Positions 18,159 through 27,247 of a stretch of 64,000 nt of DNA are shown piece by piece (the first letter of the stretch is position 1; each line of letters starts with the position of its first letter). A program made the translations under genes and the position numbers. The stretch is from the NCBI GenBank assembly GCA_001465015.1, contig LNEO01000276.1, positions 22,668-86,667 on the forward strand. Direction: 5' to 3'. Below the pieces are notes generated by a model. The model was not told where the DNA came from. It was given only the letters and a program-made list of their open reading frames with translations, and made no database searches. Source of the DNA: Deltaproteobacteria bacterium Ga0077539. Its GTDB lineage: Bacteria > Myxococcota_A > Polyangia > Polyangiales > Ga0077539.

Positions 18159-19802
18159 ATGAACCTTCGACCCATTTCGGGCGCTGCGGCGCTCGGCGCG
18201 TTGCTCGCGCTCGCCGCCTGCGGCAGTCCTTCGAATCCTGACGCTCGCCCTGGAGACACCGGTGTTCGTACGGACGGTGCGGCCGACGTGACGTCAGCAG
18301 ACACTGTCGTGGCAGACACTGTCGTGGCAGACACTGGCGTCGGCGGCGACACGGGGGTCGACCCGGATACCGGCGTCGGCGCGGACTCTGGTGTCGACCC
18401 GGATACGGGCGTCGATCCGGATACGGGCGTCTCGACGGACTCGGGGATCGACATGGACACCGGCGTGTCGATGGACAGCGGCGTGTCGATGGACACAGGT
18501 ATTCGAGACACCGGCGCGCCGATGGACACAGGTATTCGAGACACCGGCGCGTCGACGGACACAGGTATTCGAGACACCGGCGTGGCCGACGGCGGCTGCG
18601 CGCCGGGCACGGCGGACTGTGATCGCAACCCGCTCAACGGCTGCGAGACGCGCCTCGACACGCTGCTCAACTGCGGCTCGTGCGGCACCTCGTGCGTCGC
18701 TCGTCCCAACGCGACCGCGGCGTGCACGATGGCGGCGTGCGCGTACACGTGCCGCACGGGCTTCGGCGACTGCGACCGCAACGCGGCCAACGGCTGCGAG
18801 AGCAGCCTCGAGACACCGATGAACTGCGGTCGCTGCGGCAACGTCTGTGGCGGCACCTCACCGCTCTGTGACGCGACGCGCGGATCGTGCGTGGCGAGTT
18901 GTCCGGTCGGAACGCAGCGCTGCGGCGCGACGTGCGTCAACCTGCAGACGGACGTGGACAACTGCGGCGCCTGCGGTCGCGGGTGCTCTTTCGCCAACGC
19001 CGGAGCTGCTTGCAACTCGGGCATGTGCCAGATCACCACGTGCAACCCGGGCTTCGCGAACTGCAACGGCTTCTCTGCGGATGGCTGCGAGGCCAACACC
19101 AACACGAGCACGAACAACTGTGGGTCCTGCGGACGCACGTGTCCGGGAGGCGCCAACGCGATGGCGCAGTGCGCCGGAGGGACCTGCGGGTTGTCCTGCG
19201 CAGGCGGCTTCGACAACTGCGACATGAACAACGCGAACGGGTGCGAGGCCAACCTCAACTCGCTCGCCAGCTGCGGCGCGTGCGGCGCGGTCTGCGCGCG
19301 GCCGAACGCGATGGCGGCGTGCCTGATGGGCACGTGCGCGCTCGGCGTGTGCAACGCGGGCTTCGGTAACTGCGACGCGATGTCGACCAACGGCTGCGAG
19401 ACGCCGCTCACGACCGCGACCAACTGCGGGACGTGCGGTCGCCGGTGCGTGCTCGCCAACGCGACGGCCGGCTGCTCGATGGCTGGCAACTGCACGATCG
19501 CGATGTGCACGACGGGTTTCGGCAACTGCGACGGCAACGCGTTGAACGGCTGCGAGACCGACACGCGCGCGAGCCTCTTGCACTGCGGCGCCTGCGCGCG
19601 TCCGTGCGTCGTCCCGAACGGAACGCCCTCGTGCGCGATGGGGACCTGCGCTGTGGCCAGCTGCAACCGCGGCTTCGGCGACTGCGATCGCAACGCGGCC
19701 AACGGCTGCGAGACCAACCTGCTGACGAGCGGCGCCAACTGCGGCGCCTGCGGCACTGCGTGCGCGCGCGGGCTGACGTGCGCGCTCGGCGTGTGCCGCT
19801 AG
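18159..19802 (+). CDS. DTGV-linker lipoprotein with Cys-rich NGCE repeats
   Basis: 547 residues. The ATG at 18159 with GAGGAG about 15 nt upstream gives a signal ending LALAAC. Residues 25-145 are DTGV/DSGV linker, including three 5-residue and three 11-residue exact repeats (TDTGIRDTGA type, coded by 33-nt repeats at about 18495-18590). The rest is roughly nine copies of a 40-residue Cys module: NCG-CG--C------A-C----C---C--GF-DCD-N--NGCE. This module is common in exported myxobacterial proteins; it is probably disulfide- or metal-stabilised and may form an elongated stalk. Its stop overlaps that of the convergent gene by 4 nt. Role unknown. Confidence 0.8.
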   Translation: MNLRPISGAAALGALLALAACGSPSNPDARPGDTGVRTDGAADVTSADTVVADTVVADTGVGGDTGVDPDTGVGADSGVDPDTGVDPDTGVSTDSGIDMDTGVSMDSGVSMDTGIRDTGAPMDTGIRDTGASTDTGIRDTGVADGGCAPGTADCDRNPLNGCETRLDTLLNCGSCGTSCVARPNATAACTMAACAYTCRTGFGDCDRNAANGCESSLETPMNCGRCGNVCGGTSPLCDATRGSCVASCPVGTQRCGATCVNLQTDVDNCGACGRGCSFANAGAACNSGMCQITTCNPGFANCNGFSADGCEANTNTSTNNCGSCGRTCPGGANAMAQCAGGTCGLSCAGGFDNCDMNNANGCEANLNSLASCGACGAVCARPNAMAACLMGTCALGVCNAGFGNCDAMSTNGCETPLTTATNCGTCGRRCVLANATAGCSMAGNCTIAMCTTGFGNCDGNALNGCETDTRASLLHCGACARPCVVPNGTPSCAMGTCAVASCNRGFGDCDRNAANGCETNLLTSGANCGACGTACARGLTCALGVCR

Positions 19803-22252
19803 CGCGACGCGCGAACGGGGGGGGCGGCGCGGAGCTGGGGCGTGCTCGCGACGGGCTTCCAGCGGTAGGGGCCCATCGCGGCGGCGACGAGGTAGATCGC
19901 AGCGGCGAGCAGAAACGACGCTGGGATCCCGAGGGCGACGCTGACCACGAGCGCGACCACGCTGCCGAGCACGCCGGTCACGCCGTTGATCGCGAGCGCG
20001 GCGGGCGCTCCCTTGCCCCGCTCGATGTGCGCGAGACCGGCCGGAAAGCACATTCCCAGCGGAACGCCGAGCGTCACGCTCACGAGCGCTGCCATGGTCG
20101 CCCGCGCCGCGAGCGGCGCGACGAGCGCTTGCCTTGCGACTACGGGGATCACCCCGTACGCGACGGCGACGAGCAGCGCGGCGATCACGACACACAAAAT
20201 CGAGATCGATCGTCGAGTTCGGAGCACCTTCGGCGACACCGCGCTTCCGACGCCCATCGCGACGAGCAGCCCGGCGAGCACCGTCACGAGCGCCCACGTC
20301 GGGTGCCCGAGCACCACGTGCATGCGTTGGACGAGCGCGACCTCGGCGACCATGAAGCCAAATCCGAGCGCGGCGAAGTACCCGGCGCTCGCCGCGCCTG
20401 GCAAGCTGGTCCCGCGAAACGCTCGAAGCAGCGGGCGTCCGAGCAGCATCGCGCCCACGATGAGCACCGCCGCGAAGGTGGTGACGAGCTCGCGGGCCGC
20501 GGTGATGTTTCCCGCGATCACTCCGCCCGACGCGGCGTCGACGCGAAACAGCTTCCACGGCGTGAGCCAGAGCCTCGCGGACGCGAGCTGAAAGAAGAAC
20601 GGCCGATCGTCGGTCGGCGCGGACGTGTCCAGGCCGTGAGAGACGCCGACCTCGCCGAGCTCGTCGATCGTGCGCGCCGAGAGGATCGCGTCGAGCAGCG
20701 GCGGGCGCACGCGGACGCCCGGCAACACCAGCGGCACGAACCGCATACGCGCGCACAGGCTGCTCAGCCGATCGACGTCGACCGCCGAGAACGGCTGTGG
20801 CGAAACGAGGATGGTGGCGACCCGCCCGCTCGCGACGAGCGCGATGTGCCTGCGCGGTTCGCGCACGCCACGGTCGAGCAGCGCCGCCGACGCGAGCGCC
20901 ACGAGCCTCGCGGTCTCGTCGATCGAGCGCGGATCGAACCACCGCGAGAACGTCAGGATCCCGTCGGGTTCGACGCGGCGCAAGAACACGCCCCACGCCT
21001 CGCGGGTGTACAGCGTCGCCTCCGCGTGCGCGAAGGCGCCCGCCGCGGTAGCGGCCCACGTGTCGACCAGCGAAGCTTGCAACACGCGGCACTGCACGTT
21101 GCTCCTCGCGTACACGACGCGACCGTCGCCGATCTGGATGCCCACTCGCGGGTCTTCGAGCAGCCGCGACTCGTCGCCCGCGCTCGAGTGCATCGCGATG
21201 ATCGCCGGGTTGATCTCGACGCCGTACACAGGGTCGTGACCGGCGATGAGCGCAGCGGCGATGTCCCGTCCCCCGCCGACGCCGATGACGCACGCCGCTC
21301 CGTCCGATCGCAGCTCGTGCGCGACGAACACCGCGTCGAGCCGCAGCGCGCGCAGGTCCTCGGGGCTCTGCTGGGCGTACATCGGCGTGCCCGCCTCGCC
21401 GTCGATCAGCGCCGTCGCCGCGCGCACTTGCACCGGCGGCGTCAGCGGCGAGGGCGACCACAGGGCGATCTGCTGCGCAGTGAACTGCGTGAGCATCACG
21501 TGCGAAAGCGCGTTCCAGCTGTTGTGACGCAGCGCGCTGGTCGGCGGTCGGGCCTGACCCTTCAGGTAGCGCGGCTCGAGGTCGACCGCGCCGCTCGCGC
21601 CCATCCACAGCAGGAGCACACACAAAATCGAGCCGGCGATCGCTTGCCGTCGGTAGGCCTTGTCCGCGATCGCTGCGCCGACGCAGAGCGCGATCGCCAC
21701 GAGCACGAGCGCCCCTGGCGCGCTGAGGGGCCCGAGCAGCGCGAGCGGCGCGAGCGCGCCGAGCGCCGCGGCGCCCAGGTCGACGGCGTACAGCGTGGCG
21801 GTCGAGCGCCTCGCGTCTGCCATCAGCCGCGCCACGACGCCGCCGCCCGCGGCGAGCGGCATCGTGCACACCAGGGCGAGCAAAAGAAGCCGCCCGAGCG
21901 ATCCCCACGCGGTCCCCGCCTGCACGGGAATCGAGCACGCGAGCAGCGTCGCCCCGAGGATCCCCAGCGCCGCGAGCCCCAGTCGCGCGCTCACATACGC
22001 GCTCCACGGGACGTTGTTCTCTCGAGATCGATCGGCGTCCAGCGACCCCGCGGCGAGCCCGACCATCGCGAGGGACAGAACGAAGAAGGCTTGCCCGTAC
22101 CACGTGACCGCTGACAAAAGCCGCGTCACGAGCACCTCGGTCATCACGAGCCCGCTCGACGCGAGCGCGAGCAGGGCCAGCGGAAGCGCGCCCTCGATCG
22201 CGGGAGTCTCTGCGTTTTTCGCGGGCTGCATCGTCTCAGTTGCGTCGCTCAC
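19799..22252 (-). CDS. Membrane spermidine-synthase-like protein (MFS-like halves around a methyltransferase-fold core)
   Basis: 817 residues. About six to seven N-terminal and six to seven C-terminal transmembrane helices flank a soluble core (about 225-540). The core has the nucleotide-binding VIGVGGGRD and VEINP motifs of spermidine synthases. Where the catalytic Asp gate loop should be it reads LQASLVDTWAATAAGAF, a variant of a distinct membrane-bound group for which polyamine synthesis has not been shown, as far as I know. I therefore do not call it SpeE. GTG start at 22252; ATG at 22231 is an alternative. It is divergent from the glycosyltransferase gene with only 44 nt between. Confidence 0.75.
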   Translation of the reverse strand: MSDATETMQPAKNAETPAIEGALPLALLALASSGLVMTEVLVTRLLSAVTWYGQAFFVLSLAMVGLAAGSLDADRSRENNVPWSAYVSARLGLAALGILGATLLACSIPVQAGTAWGSLGRLLLLALVCTMPLAAGGGVVARLMADARRSTATLYAVDLGAAALGALAPLALLGPLSAPGALVLVAIALCVGAAIADKAYRRQAIAGSILCVLLLWMGASGAVDLEPRYLKGQARPPTSALRHNSWNALSHVMLTQFTAQQIALWSPSPLTPPVQVRAATALIDGEAGTPMYAQQSPEDLRALRLDAVFVAHELRSDGAACVIGVGGGRDIAAALIAGHDPVYGVEINPAIIAMHSSAGDESRLLEDPRVGIQIGDGRVVYARSNVQCRVLQASLVDTWAATAAGAFAHAEATLYTREAWGVFLRRVEPDGILTFSRWFDPRSIDETARLVALASAALLDRGVREPRRHIALVASGRVATILVSPQPFSAVDVDRLSSLCARMRFVPLVLPGVRVRPPLLDAILSARTIDELGEVGVSHGLDTSAPTDDRPFFFQLASARLWLTPWKLFRVDAASGGVIAGNITAARELVTTFAAVLIVGAMLLGRPLLRAFRGTSLPGAASAGYFAALGFGFMVAEVALVQRMHVVLGHPTWALVTVLAGLLVAMGVGSAVSPKVLRTRRSISILCVVIAALLVAVAYGVIPVVARQALVAPLAARATMAALVSVTLGVPLGMCFPAGLAHIERGKGAPAALAINGVTGVLGSVVALVVSVALGIPASFLLAAAIYLVAAAMGPYRWKPVASTPQLRAAPPVRASR

Positions 22253-22296
22253 GGTTGAGAGGTCGTGTACAACATCCGCGCGATCGAAGCACCACG

Positions 22297-24606
22297 GTGG
22301 TGAATCCGTTGAATCCGTTGAATCCGTCGAACCCGGTGAATCAACCGACTCCGAAGACCCCGGCAGACCCAGCGCAGCCCGCGACCGACCTGATCGCGCC
22401 CCCGAGCCGCTCGCCTCTCGACCGACCGATCGCTCCGATGTTCGCGGCGCTCTCCGCGCTGCTCTGGTTCGCGATGGTGTGGCCGCTGTTTCACGCGATC
22501 AGCGCGAAGTTTCATCAGCCCGCGTTGATCGCGCTCGTCGCCTCCTTCGCGGTCGGCGTCGGGTTCACCGCGATCGCGAGGGGCTTCGGTCGCGCGGTGC
22601 TCGCGCTGCCTCGATGGGCGTTTTTGCTGCTCACCTCCACGGCCTCCGCGGTGATCACCCAAGCGGCGATTCGGCTCATCGCGCGAGGACACACGCTGAG
22701 CCCCGACGGCGCGGTGTACTGGTTTCAAGGCCGCGCGCTCAGCCACGGGAGCTTCGGCACACCGCTAGAGTTTCCCAGGCAGTTCTGGTCGATGCGATTT
22801 CTGTTCGAGGGCCCCGACGGGCAGCTGCACGGGGTGTTTCCTCCGGGGTGGCCGCTGTTCGTCGCGCCCTTTGTCCGCGCAGGAGCGCCGTTCGCCTCGG
22901 GTCTCGTCGTCTCCGCGCTGCTCTCTGTCGCGGGCTATCTCCTCGCGCGACGGCTGTCCGAGACCGAGCGCTTCTCGAGCGACCCCGAAGAGAACGAGCG
23001 GACGCGCGAGCTCGTCGCGCGTATCGCGGCGATCCTTCCGTTGCCGTCGTTTTCGCGCGCGATCGAGACGACCGACCTGCTCTCGCACGCCTTTGTCGCG
23101 GCGCTCGGCACCTTCGCCATCACGCTCTCGCTTGGCTTCGACGTCCAAGCGCCCCGTCGCCCGCTGCTCCTTCGCTCGCTCGCGATCGGAGCGCTCATCG
23201 GCTGGGCGTTCTCCGCGCGCTTGCTCGACGGGCTGCTGTTTGCGATCGGCTGCGCCGCGGTCCTCCTCGCCCGGTCGTTCTCCGCCCTGCGCTCGGGAGC
23301 GCGCCGCGCGTTCGTGACGTCGGTCCTCGCCATCCTGCTGGGAGCCGCGCCGTTCGTCGGGCTCATCGCCGCGCACCAGAGAGCGGCCACCGGCTCGTGG
23401 ACCACTCCCACGCAGCGCGAGTACTTCGTTCGTTCGGACTTTCCCGCGACCTGTCATCGCCTGGGCTTCGGCCGCGACGTGGGCTGCGAGGTCGAGCACG
23501 GTGACGATCGCGCGATGATGGGACCCGAGGGGTACACGCCGCGCTACGCCTGGGCGGTCGTGCGATCGAGAGCGATCGTGCTCGGCGACGACCTGCTCGG
23601 GCCGCCGCACCTCCTCGCGCTGGCGCTCGCGCTGGCAGCGGTCGGCACGTCGCGTCGCGCTGCGTTTTCTGCGGTGTTTTGCGGCGGGTTTACGCTCGCG
23701 TACGGGCTCTTCTACTACGGCAACGCGCCGCTGTTCGGAGCGCGGCACCTCTTTCCCCTCGCGCCGTTCGTCTACTATCTCACCGCGCGGGCCTGCGCGT
23801 TGCCTGCTCGCCGTTGGCCTGGCGTCGCTCCTGCTGCGCTCTTCGCGCTCTCGATCTTCGTCGCGACCATCGTGGGACAGAGCGTGCGATGGCGAGCAAT
23901 TTTGCGGGCCGAAGGCGAGCTCGCGCAGCGGCACCCGTGGGTGCGCCCCACGATCGACCGCGCCGCGGACCCGCAGGGGATCATCGTGGTGCCCGATAAC
24001 TTTCACGCGATCACCGGGTACGACCCGTGGCTCGATCGCGGGCGGCGCGTGGTGGTGACCGGCGACGACGCGGGGCTGCGCGAGCTGCGCAGGGCTCGAC
24101 CGACGTGGCCCGTGTATGTCGCCACGCGCGAGCGAACGCTGGTGGTTCTTTCGTTGCCGCCCGTGCAGGACGAGGTGATGGTCGAGCTCGAAGCGATGTG
24201 GCCTTCGCTCCAGTGGCCCGTCGGGCTCAAGGCGTGGCAGTTCGAAGCGAGTCGCTTCGGCGAGCCGGTCATCGTGGGCGGAGGACGAATGCTCGCCGTC
24301 GCCCACGCTCAGCCAGGATCGAGGCTGCGCGTCGATTTCGAGCTCGCGGTCGACGGGCGCTACGTCCCCGGCATCGTCGCCTTCGCCGCTCCGACCCACG
24401 GAAACTACCGCGTCACCCTCGACGGCGCGCCCCTGCTCTTGCTCGACGGTTACAACGAGTCGCGGGTCCGTCGCTTGTACGACGGTCAGCCTGTCACGCT
24501 GCGCCGAGGCAGGCACTCGCTCTCGTTCGAGTGCGTTCGGCGCGACCCGCGATCGAGCGGAGACGACGCGCTGCTCGATCAGTTCATCGCGCGCCCAGCG
24601 CGGTGA
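22297..24606 (+). CDS. GT-C-like polytopic glycosyltransferase
   Basis: 769 residues. After an Asn-Pro repeat N-terminus there are about ten to eleven hydrophobic helices. The first long loop has HTLSPDGAVYWFQGRALSHG with an Asp in the place of the catalytic Asp of GT-C (PMT/ArnT-like) enzymes, followed by FPPGWPLFVAPF. A 300-residue soluble C-terminal domain (KAWQFEAS onward) is beta-rich and probably faces the periplasm. It should transfer a sugar from a polyprenyl-phosphate donor, acceptor unknown. Start is uncertain: GTGs at 22297 and 22300 head a (ttgaatccg)n tract, and each unit offers another start codon in frame. Confidence 0.65.
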   Translation: MVNPLNPLNPSNPVNQPTPKTPADPAQPATDLIAPPSRSPLDRPIAPMFAALSALLWFAMVWPLFHAISAKFHQPALIALVASFAVGVGFTAIARGFGRAVLALPRWAFLLLTSTASAVITQAAIRLIARGHTLSPDGAVYWFQGRALSHGSFGTPLEFPRQFWSMRFLFEGPDGQLHGVFPPGWPLFVAPFVRAGAPFASGLVVSALLSVAGYLLARRLSETERFSSDPEENERTRELVARIAAILPLPSFSRAIETTDLLSHAFVAALGTFAITLSLGFDVQAPRRPLLLRSLAIGALIGWAFSARLLDGLLFAIGCAAVLLARSFSALRSGARRAFVTSVLAILLGAAPFVGLIAAHQRAATGSWTTPTQREYFVRSDFPATCHRLGFGRDVGCEVEHGDDRAMMGPEGYTPRYAWAVVRSRAIVLGDDLLGPPHLLALALALAAVGTSRRAAFSAVFCGGFTLAYGLFYYGNAPLFGARHLFPLAPFVYYLTARACALPARRWPGVAPAALFALSIFVATIVGQSVRWRAILRAEGELAQRHPWVRPTIDRAADPQGIIVVPDNFHAITGYDPWLDRGRRVVVTGDDAGLRELRRARPTWPVYVATRERTLVVLSLPPVQDEVMVELEAMWPSLQWPVGLKAWQFEASRFGEPVIVGGGRMLAVAHAQPGSRLRVDFELAVDGRYVPGIVAFAAPTHGNYRVTLDGAPLLLLDGYNESRVRRLYDGQPVTLRRGRHSLSFECVRRDPRSSGDDALLDQFIARPAR

Positions 24607-24670
24607 CCGACGCGCGATCGAAAGGGTGCCCGACGCCGAGCGAAAACGCTGGATGAGCGTCGAGCGCGCT

Positions 24671-27133
24671 CTAGCCCTTCATCAGCTCTTCGAACGCTCG
24701 ATCCACGTCGTCCATCTCGGGGACGCTCGTCGCCGTCGCGCCCTTCGCGAGTCGCGCGATGCGCTCTTGAACGTCACGAAACCTCGGGTCTCGTCGCTCG
24801 GCCATGCGAAAGTACTCCGCGGCCTGCCCGAGGTCTCCGAGGAGCTCGAACGCGTTGCCCAGCTCGTAGAAGAGCCCCATCTCCTCGCGGTCCGAGCGGA
24901 GCGGCGCGGTGAGCGCCTGCTCGAACCACGGGATCGCCGCGGCCGCGTCGCCCTTCTCCATGAGACACATGCCCACCATCGTCTGCGCGAGGCACTGCTT
25001 GCGCGGCGCTTGCGCGGCCACCATGAACTCGTTCATCGCGTCGTCCGAGAGGCCCATCTCTTTGTACGCGATGCCGAGATCGTAGTGCGTGTCGGCGTCG
25101 TCCGCGGACACAACCTTTGCGACGCCCTGCTTGAACTGCGCGAACACTGTCTCGACGTCGATCATCTGATCGGCGCCAGCGAAGTGCGCGTCGCCCCCGC
25201 CCTGAACCTGCACTTCTTCCGCGAGCTTCTCGGCGAGCGCGAAGGAGTCGTCTTGTCCGTCCTGCGCCTGCGCGAGCGCTTGCACCTCGTCCCAACGCTC
25301 GGCGACGAGCGGGTGCGTCGGGTGCGCTTGCACGAGGATCCGCAGGTTTTCGAGGGCCTCGCGGTACATCCCCTGCGACACGTAGAACTCGACCTCGTCG
25401 AGCCCCGACTCGATGTCGGGCGTGAGCGCTCCGCCCTCGGCGCCTTCGACGATCGGCTCGTCGTCGATGATGCTCTCTTCTTGCGGGCTCTGCGGCGCGG
25501 CGTCGAGCGGAGCCTCTTCGTCGGGCATCGCCGCGACCTCGGCGATCCGCGCGTAGAGGTCGAGCGCCTCGGGGTTGGACGGGTCGAGGTCGATCGCGCG
25601 AAGCACGGCCCAGGTCGCCGCGTCCAGGTCGTGCGACGCGAGCACCGCCGCGACGTAGGCCCCGTGTCGAGCGGCGGCGACGCGGTCACCTTGCGCTTCG
25701 AGCACCTCGCGCAGCCGCGAGTGCACTGCGAGCGCGCGCGGATCGATCTCGAGCGCGCGCGAGAGGTGCGCGATCGCCTTCGATCGAAGGTTGTACTTCT
25801 GAAAGATCTCGACCTCGCCGACGAGCCGCGCGACGTCGGGCTGCATCGGCTCTTGCGCGATGATCTGCTCGGCGAGCTGACGGCCTTGCTCGGTCGCGAC
25901 GAGCGCCGGCGTCGTGGGGGCCTGGACCGCTTGAATGCGAGGCTGGCTCTTGGGCCGCGCGGGCCCTTGCTGCGACGCGATGTTCGGCTGGATGACCGAC
26001 GGCTGCGGCGTCGTCTTTCGCGTCGGCGCTGGCTGCGCCTGCGCGACCGGTTGGGGCGCGGGCGTGACCTTGCGGCTCGGCTGGGGCGTGGGCTTGCGCT
26101 GCGGCTGCGGTTGCGCGGGTCGATCGAGGGGGATCGGTGCGGATCCGGGCTCCTCGTCGACGACGATGACCTCGTCTTCGACCTCGATGTCGGGCTCGTC
26201 GCTGGCGGGGGGCGCCTTGGCTGCGTTGATCGCCTTGTTGGTCGCGTCGAGCGCGGACTTCGCGTCGTGGTCGTCGGGCGCGATCTTCAGGATCCGCTCG
26301 CAGATCGCGACGCGACGCTCGAGCTCGTTCTTCTCGAGCAAGAGTCGGGCGATCTCCTTGAGGACGCTGACCGCCTTGGGGCCCTGTCCGAGCGCGACGA
26401 ACGACTCGGCGAGCATCTCGAGCACCGAGACGTCTCTGGGGTTGGCCTTGAAGACGACCTGCAGCTTCGGGAGAGCGCGCTTGGCGTCGTTGCGGTCGAG
26501 GTAGTGCTTGGCGAGATCGCGTGCGACCTTCGCGTCTTCGGGGCGGTGAAAGAGCAGTCGTTCGGTCACTCGCGCCCAGTCGTCGACGCGGTTGGCCTTG
26601 AGCAAGAGCTCGCCGCCCTTCTCGAACTCCGTCGCTGCGTCTGCGTTCTTGCCGAGCTTCGAGAGCAGCTCGGCGAGCTTGATGCGCATCGCGACGTTGC
26701 TCCCGTCGACCTGCACCATCTGGCGAACGACGCCGACGAGCTTATCGTCCGCGCCGGCTCGGGCGTAGCGAGCGGCGAGCGCCTCGAGGTTGACGAGCGC
26801 GTCGGGCACGAGCCCGAGCTGCACGTACAGCTCCGCGAGCTTCCCGTGCAGCTCGGTGAGGTTCGGGTCGATCGAGAGGATCTGCTTGTAGACGGCGATG
26901 GCCTTGAGGGCGAAGCCCTGCTCCTCGTAGCCACGGGCGACCTTCGAGTAGGTCGCGACGGCGTCTTCGCGCGCTCCTCGGCGAAACTGCAGGTCGCCGA
27001 TCTTGAGCAAGATGCGGACGTCGTTGGGGTCCTCTTTGACGAGCCGCTGGTACTCCGCGATGGCCTTATCGAATTGGCCTTTCGCGGCGAACTTCTGCGC
27101 GCTGTCGAGGACCTTCTGCCGGTCGATGCTCAC
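24671..27133 (-). CDS. Large cytoplasmic TPR protein
   Basis: 820 residues, no signal peptide, start ATG at 27133. An N-terminal TPR array (residues 1-290; FDKAIAEYQRLVKEDPNDVRILLKIGDLQFR is typical) is joined by a Pro/Gln/Lys-Thr linker (about 300-385) to a second array. The C-terminal part contains VFAQFKQGVAKVVSADDADTHYDLGIAYKEMGLSDDAMNEF, a pattern I associate with large myxobacterial TPR proteins, and an acidic end. It is likely a scaffold for protein complexes; no direct function can be read. It is divergent from the phosphatase gene with 114 nt between. Confidence 0.8.
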   Translation of the reverse strand: MSIDRQKVLDSAQKFAAKGQFDKAIAEYQRLVKEDPNDVRILLKIGDLQFRRGAREDAVATYSKVARGYEEQGFALKAIAVYKQILSIDPNLTELHGKLAELYVQLGLVPDALVNLEALAARYARAGADDKLVGVVRQMVQVDGSNVAMRIKLAELLSKLGKNADAATEFEKGGELLLKANRVDDWARVTERLLFHRPEDAKVARDLAKHYLDRNDAKRALPKLQVVFKANPRDVSVLEMLAESFVALGQGPKAVSVLKEIARLLLEKNELERRVAICERILKIAPDDHDAKSALDATNKAINAAKAPPASDEPDIEVEDEVIVVDEEPGSAPIPLDRPAQPQPQRKPTPQPSRKVTPAPQPVAQAQPAPTRKTTPQPSVIQPNIASQQGPARPKSQPRIQAVQAPTTPALVATEQGRQLAEQIIAQEPMQPDVARLVGEVEIFQKYNLRSKAIAHLSRALEIDPRALAVHSRLREVLEAQGDRVAAARHGAYVAAVLASHDLDAATWAVLRAIDLDPSNPEALDLYARIAEVAAMPDEEAPLDAAPQSPQEESIIDDEPIVEGAEGGALTPDIESGLDEVEFYVSQGMYREALENLRILVQAHPTHPLVAERWDEVQALAQAQDGQDDSFALAEKLAEEVQVQGGGDAHFAGADQMIDVETVFAQFKQGVAKVVSADDADTHYDLGIAYKEMGLSDDAMNEFMVAAQAPRKQCLAQTMVGMCLMEKGDAAAAIPWFEQALTAPLRSDREEMGLFYELGNAFELLGDLGQAAEYFRMAERRDPRFRDVQERIARLAKGATATSVPEMDDVDRAFEELMKG

Positions 27134-27247
27134 GGGGGACCAATTACAGGCGGAGAGGAGTGTGAAAAAAACGCTACGTGTCCGGCAAGCGACCCGTCAA
27201 GTAAGCATTCGAGTTCTCGCGGCACCGCGCCGCGACGGGAGAACCCA

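Noticed and set aside
18300..18590. Possible CRISPR or direct-repeat array
   Set aside because: The repeats are in frame and code DTGV linkers of the lipoprotein; there are no unique spacers of constant length.
18858..22103. 1081-residue open frame on the minus strand
   Set aside because: It covers the Cys-repeat lipoprotein on the other strand and the membrane spermidine-synthase-like gene in another frame. Its translation is Arg/Ala-rich with no motif, as expected for a shadow in high-GC DNA.
19433..22114. 893-residue open frame on the plus strand
   Set aside because: It is antisense to the membrane spermidine-synthase-like gene, and its translation is low-complexity Arg/His/Glu without domain signature.
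24626..27247. N-terminal extension of the inositol-phosphatase frame over the TPR gene
   Set aside because: The long upstream part is antisense to the TPR array. The ATG at 27248 with a good ribosome site gives a normal-length phosphatase.
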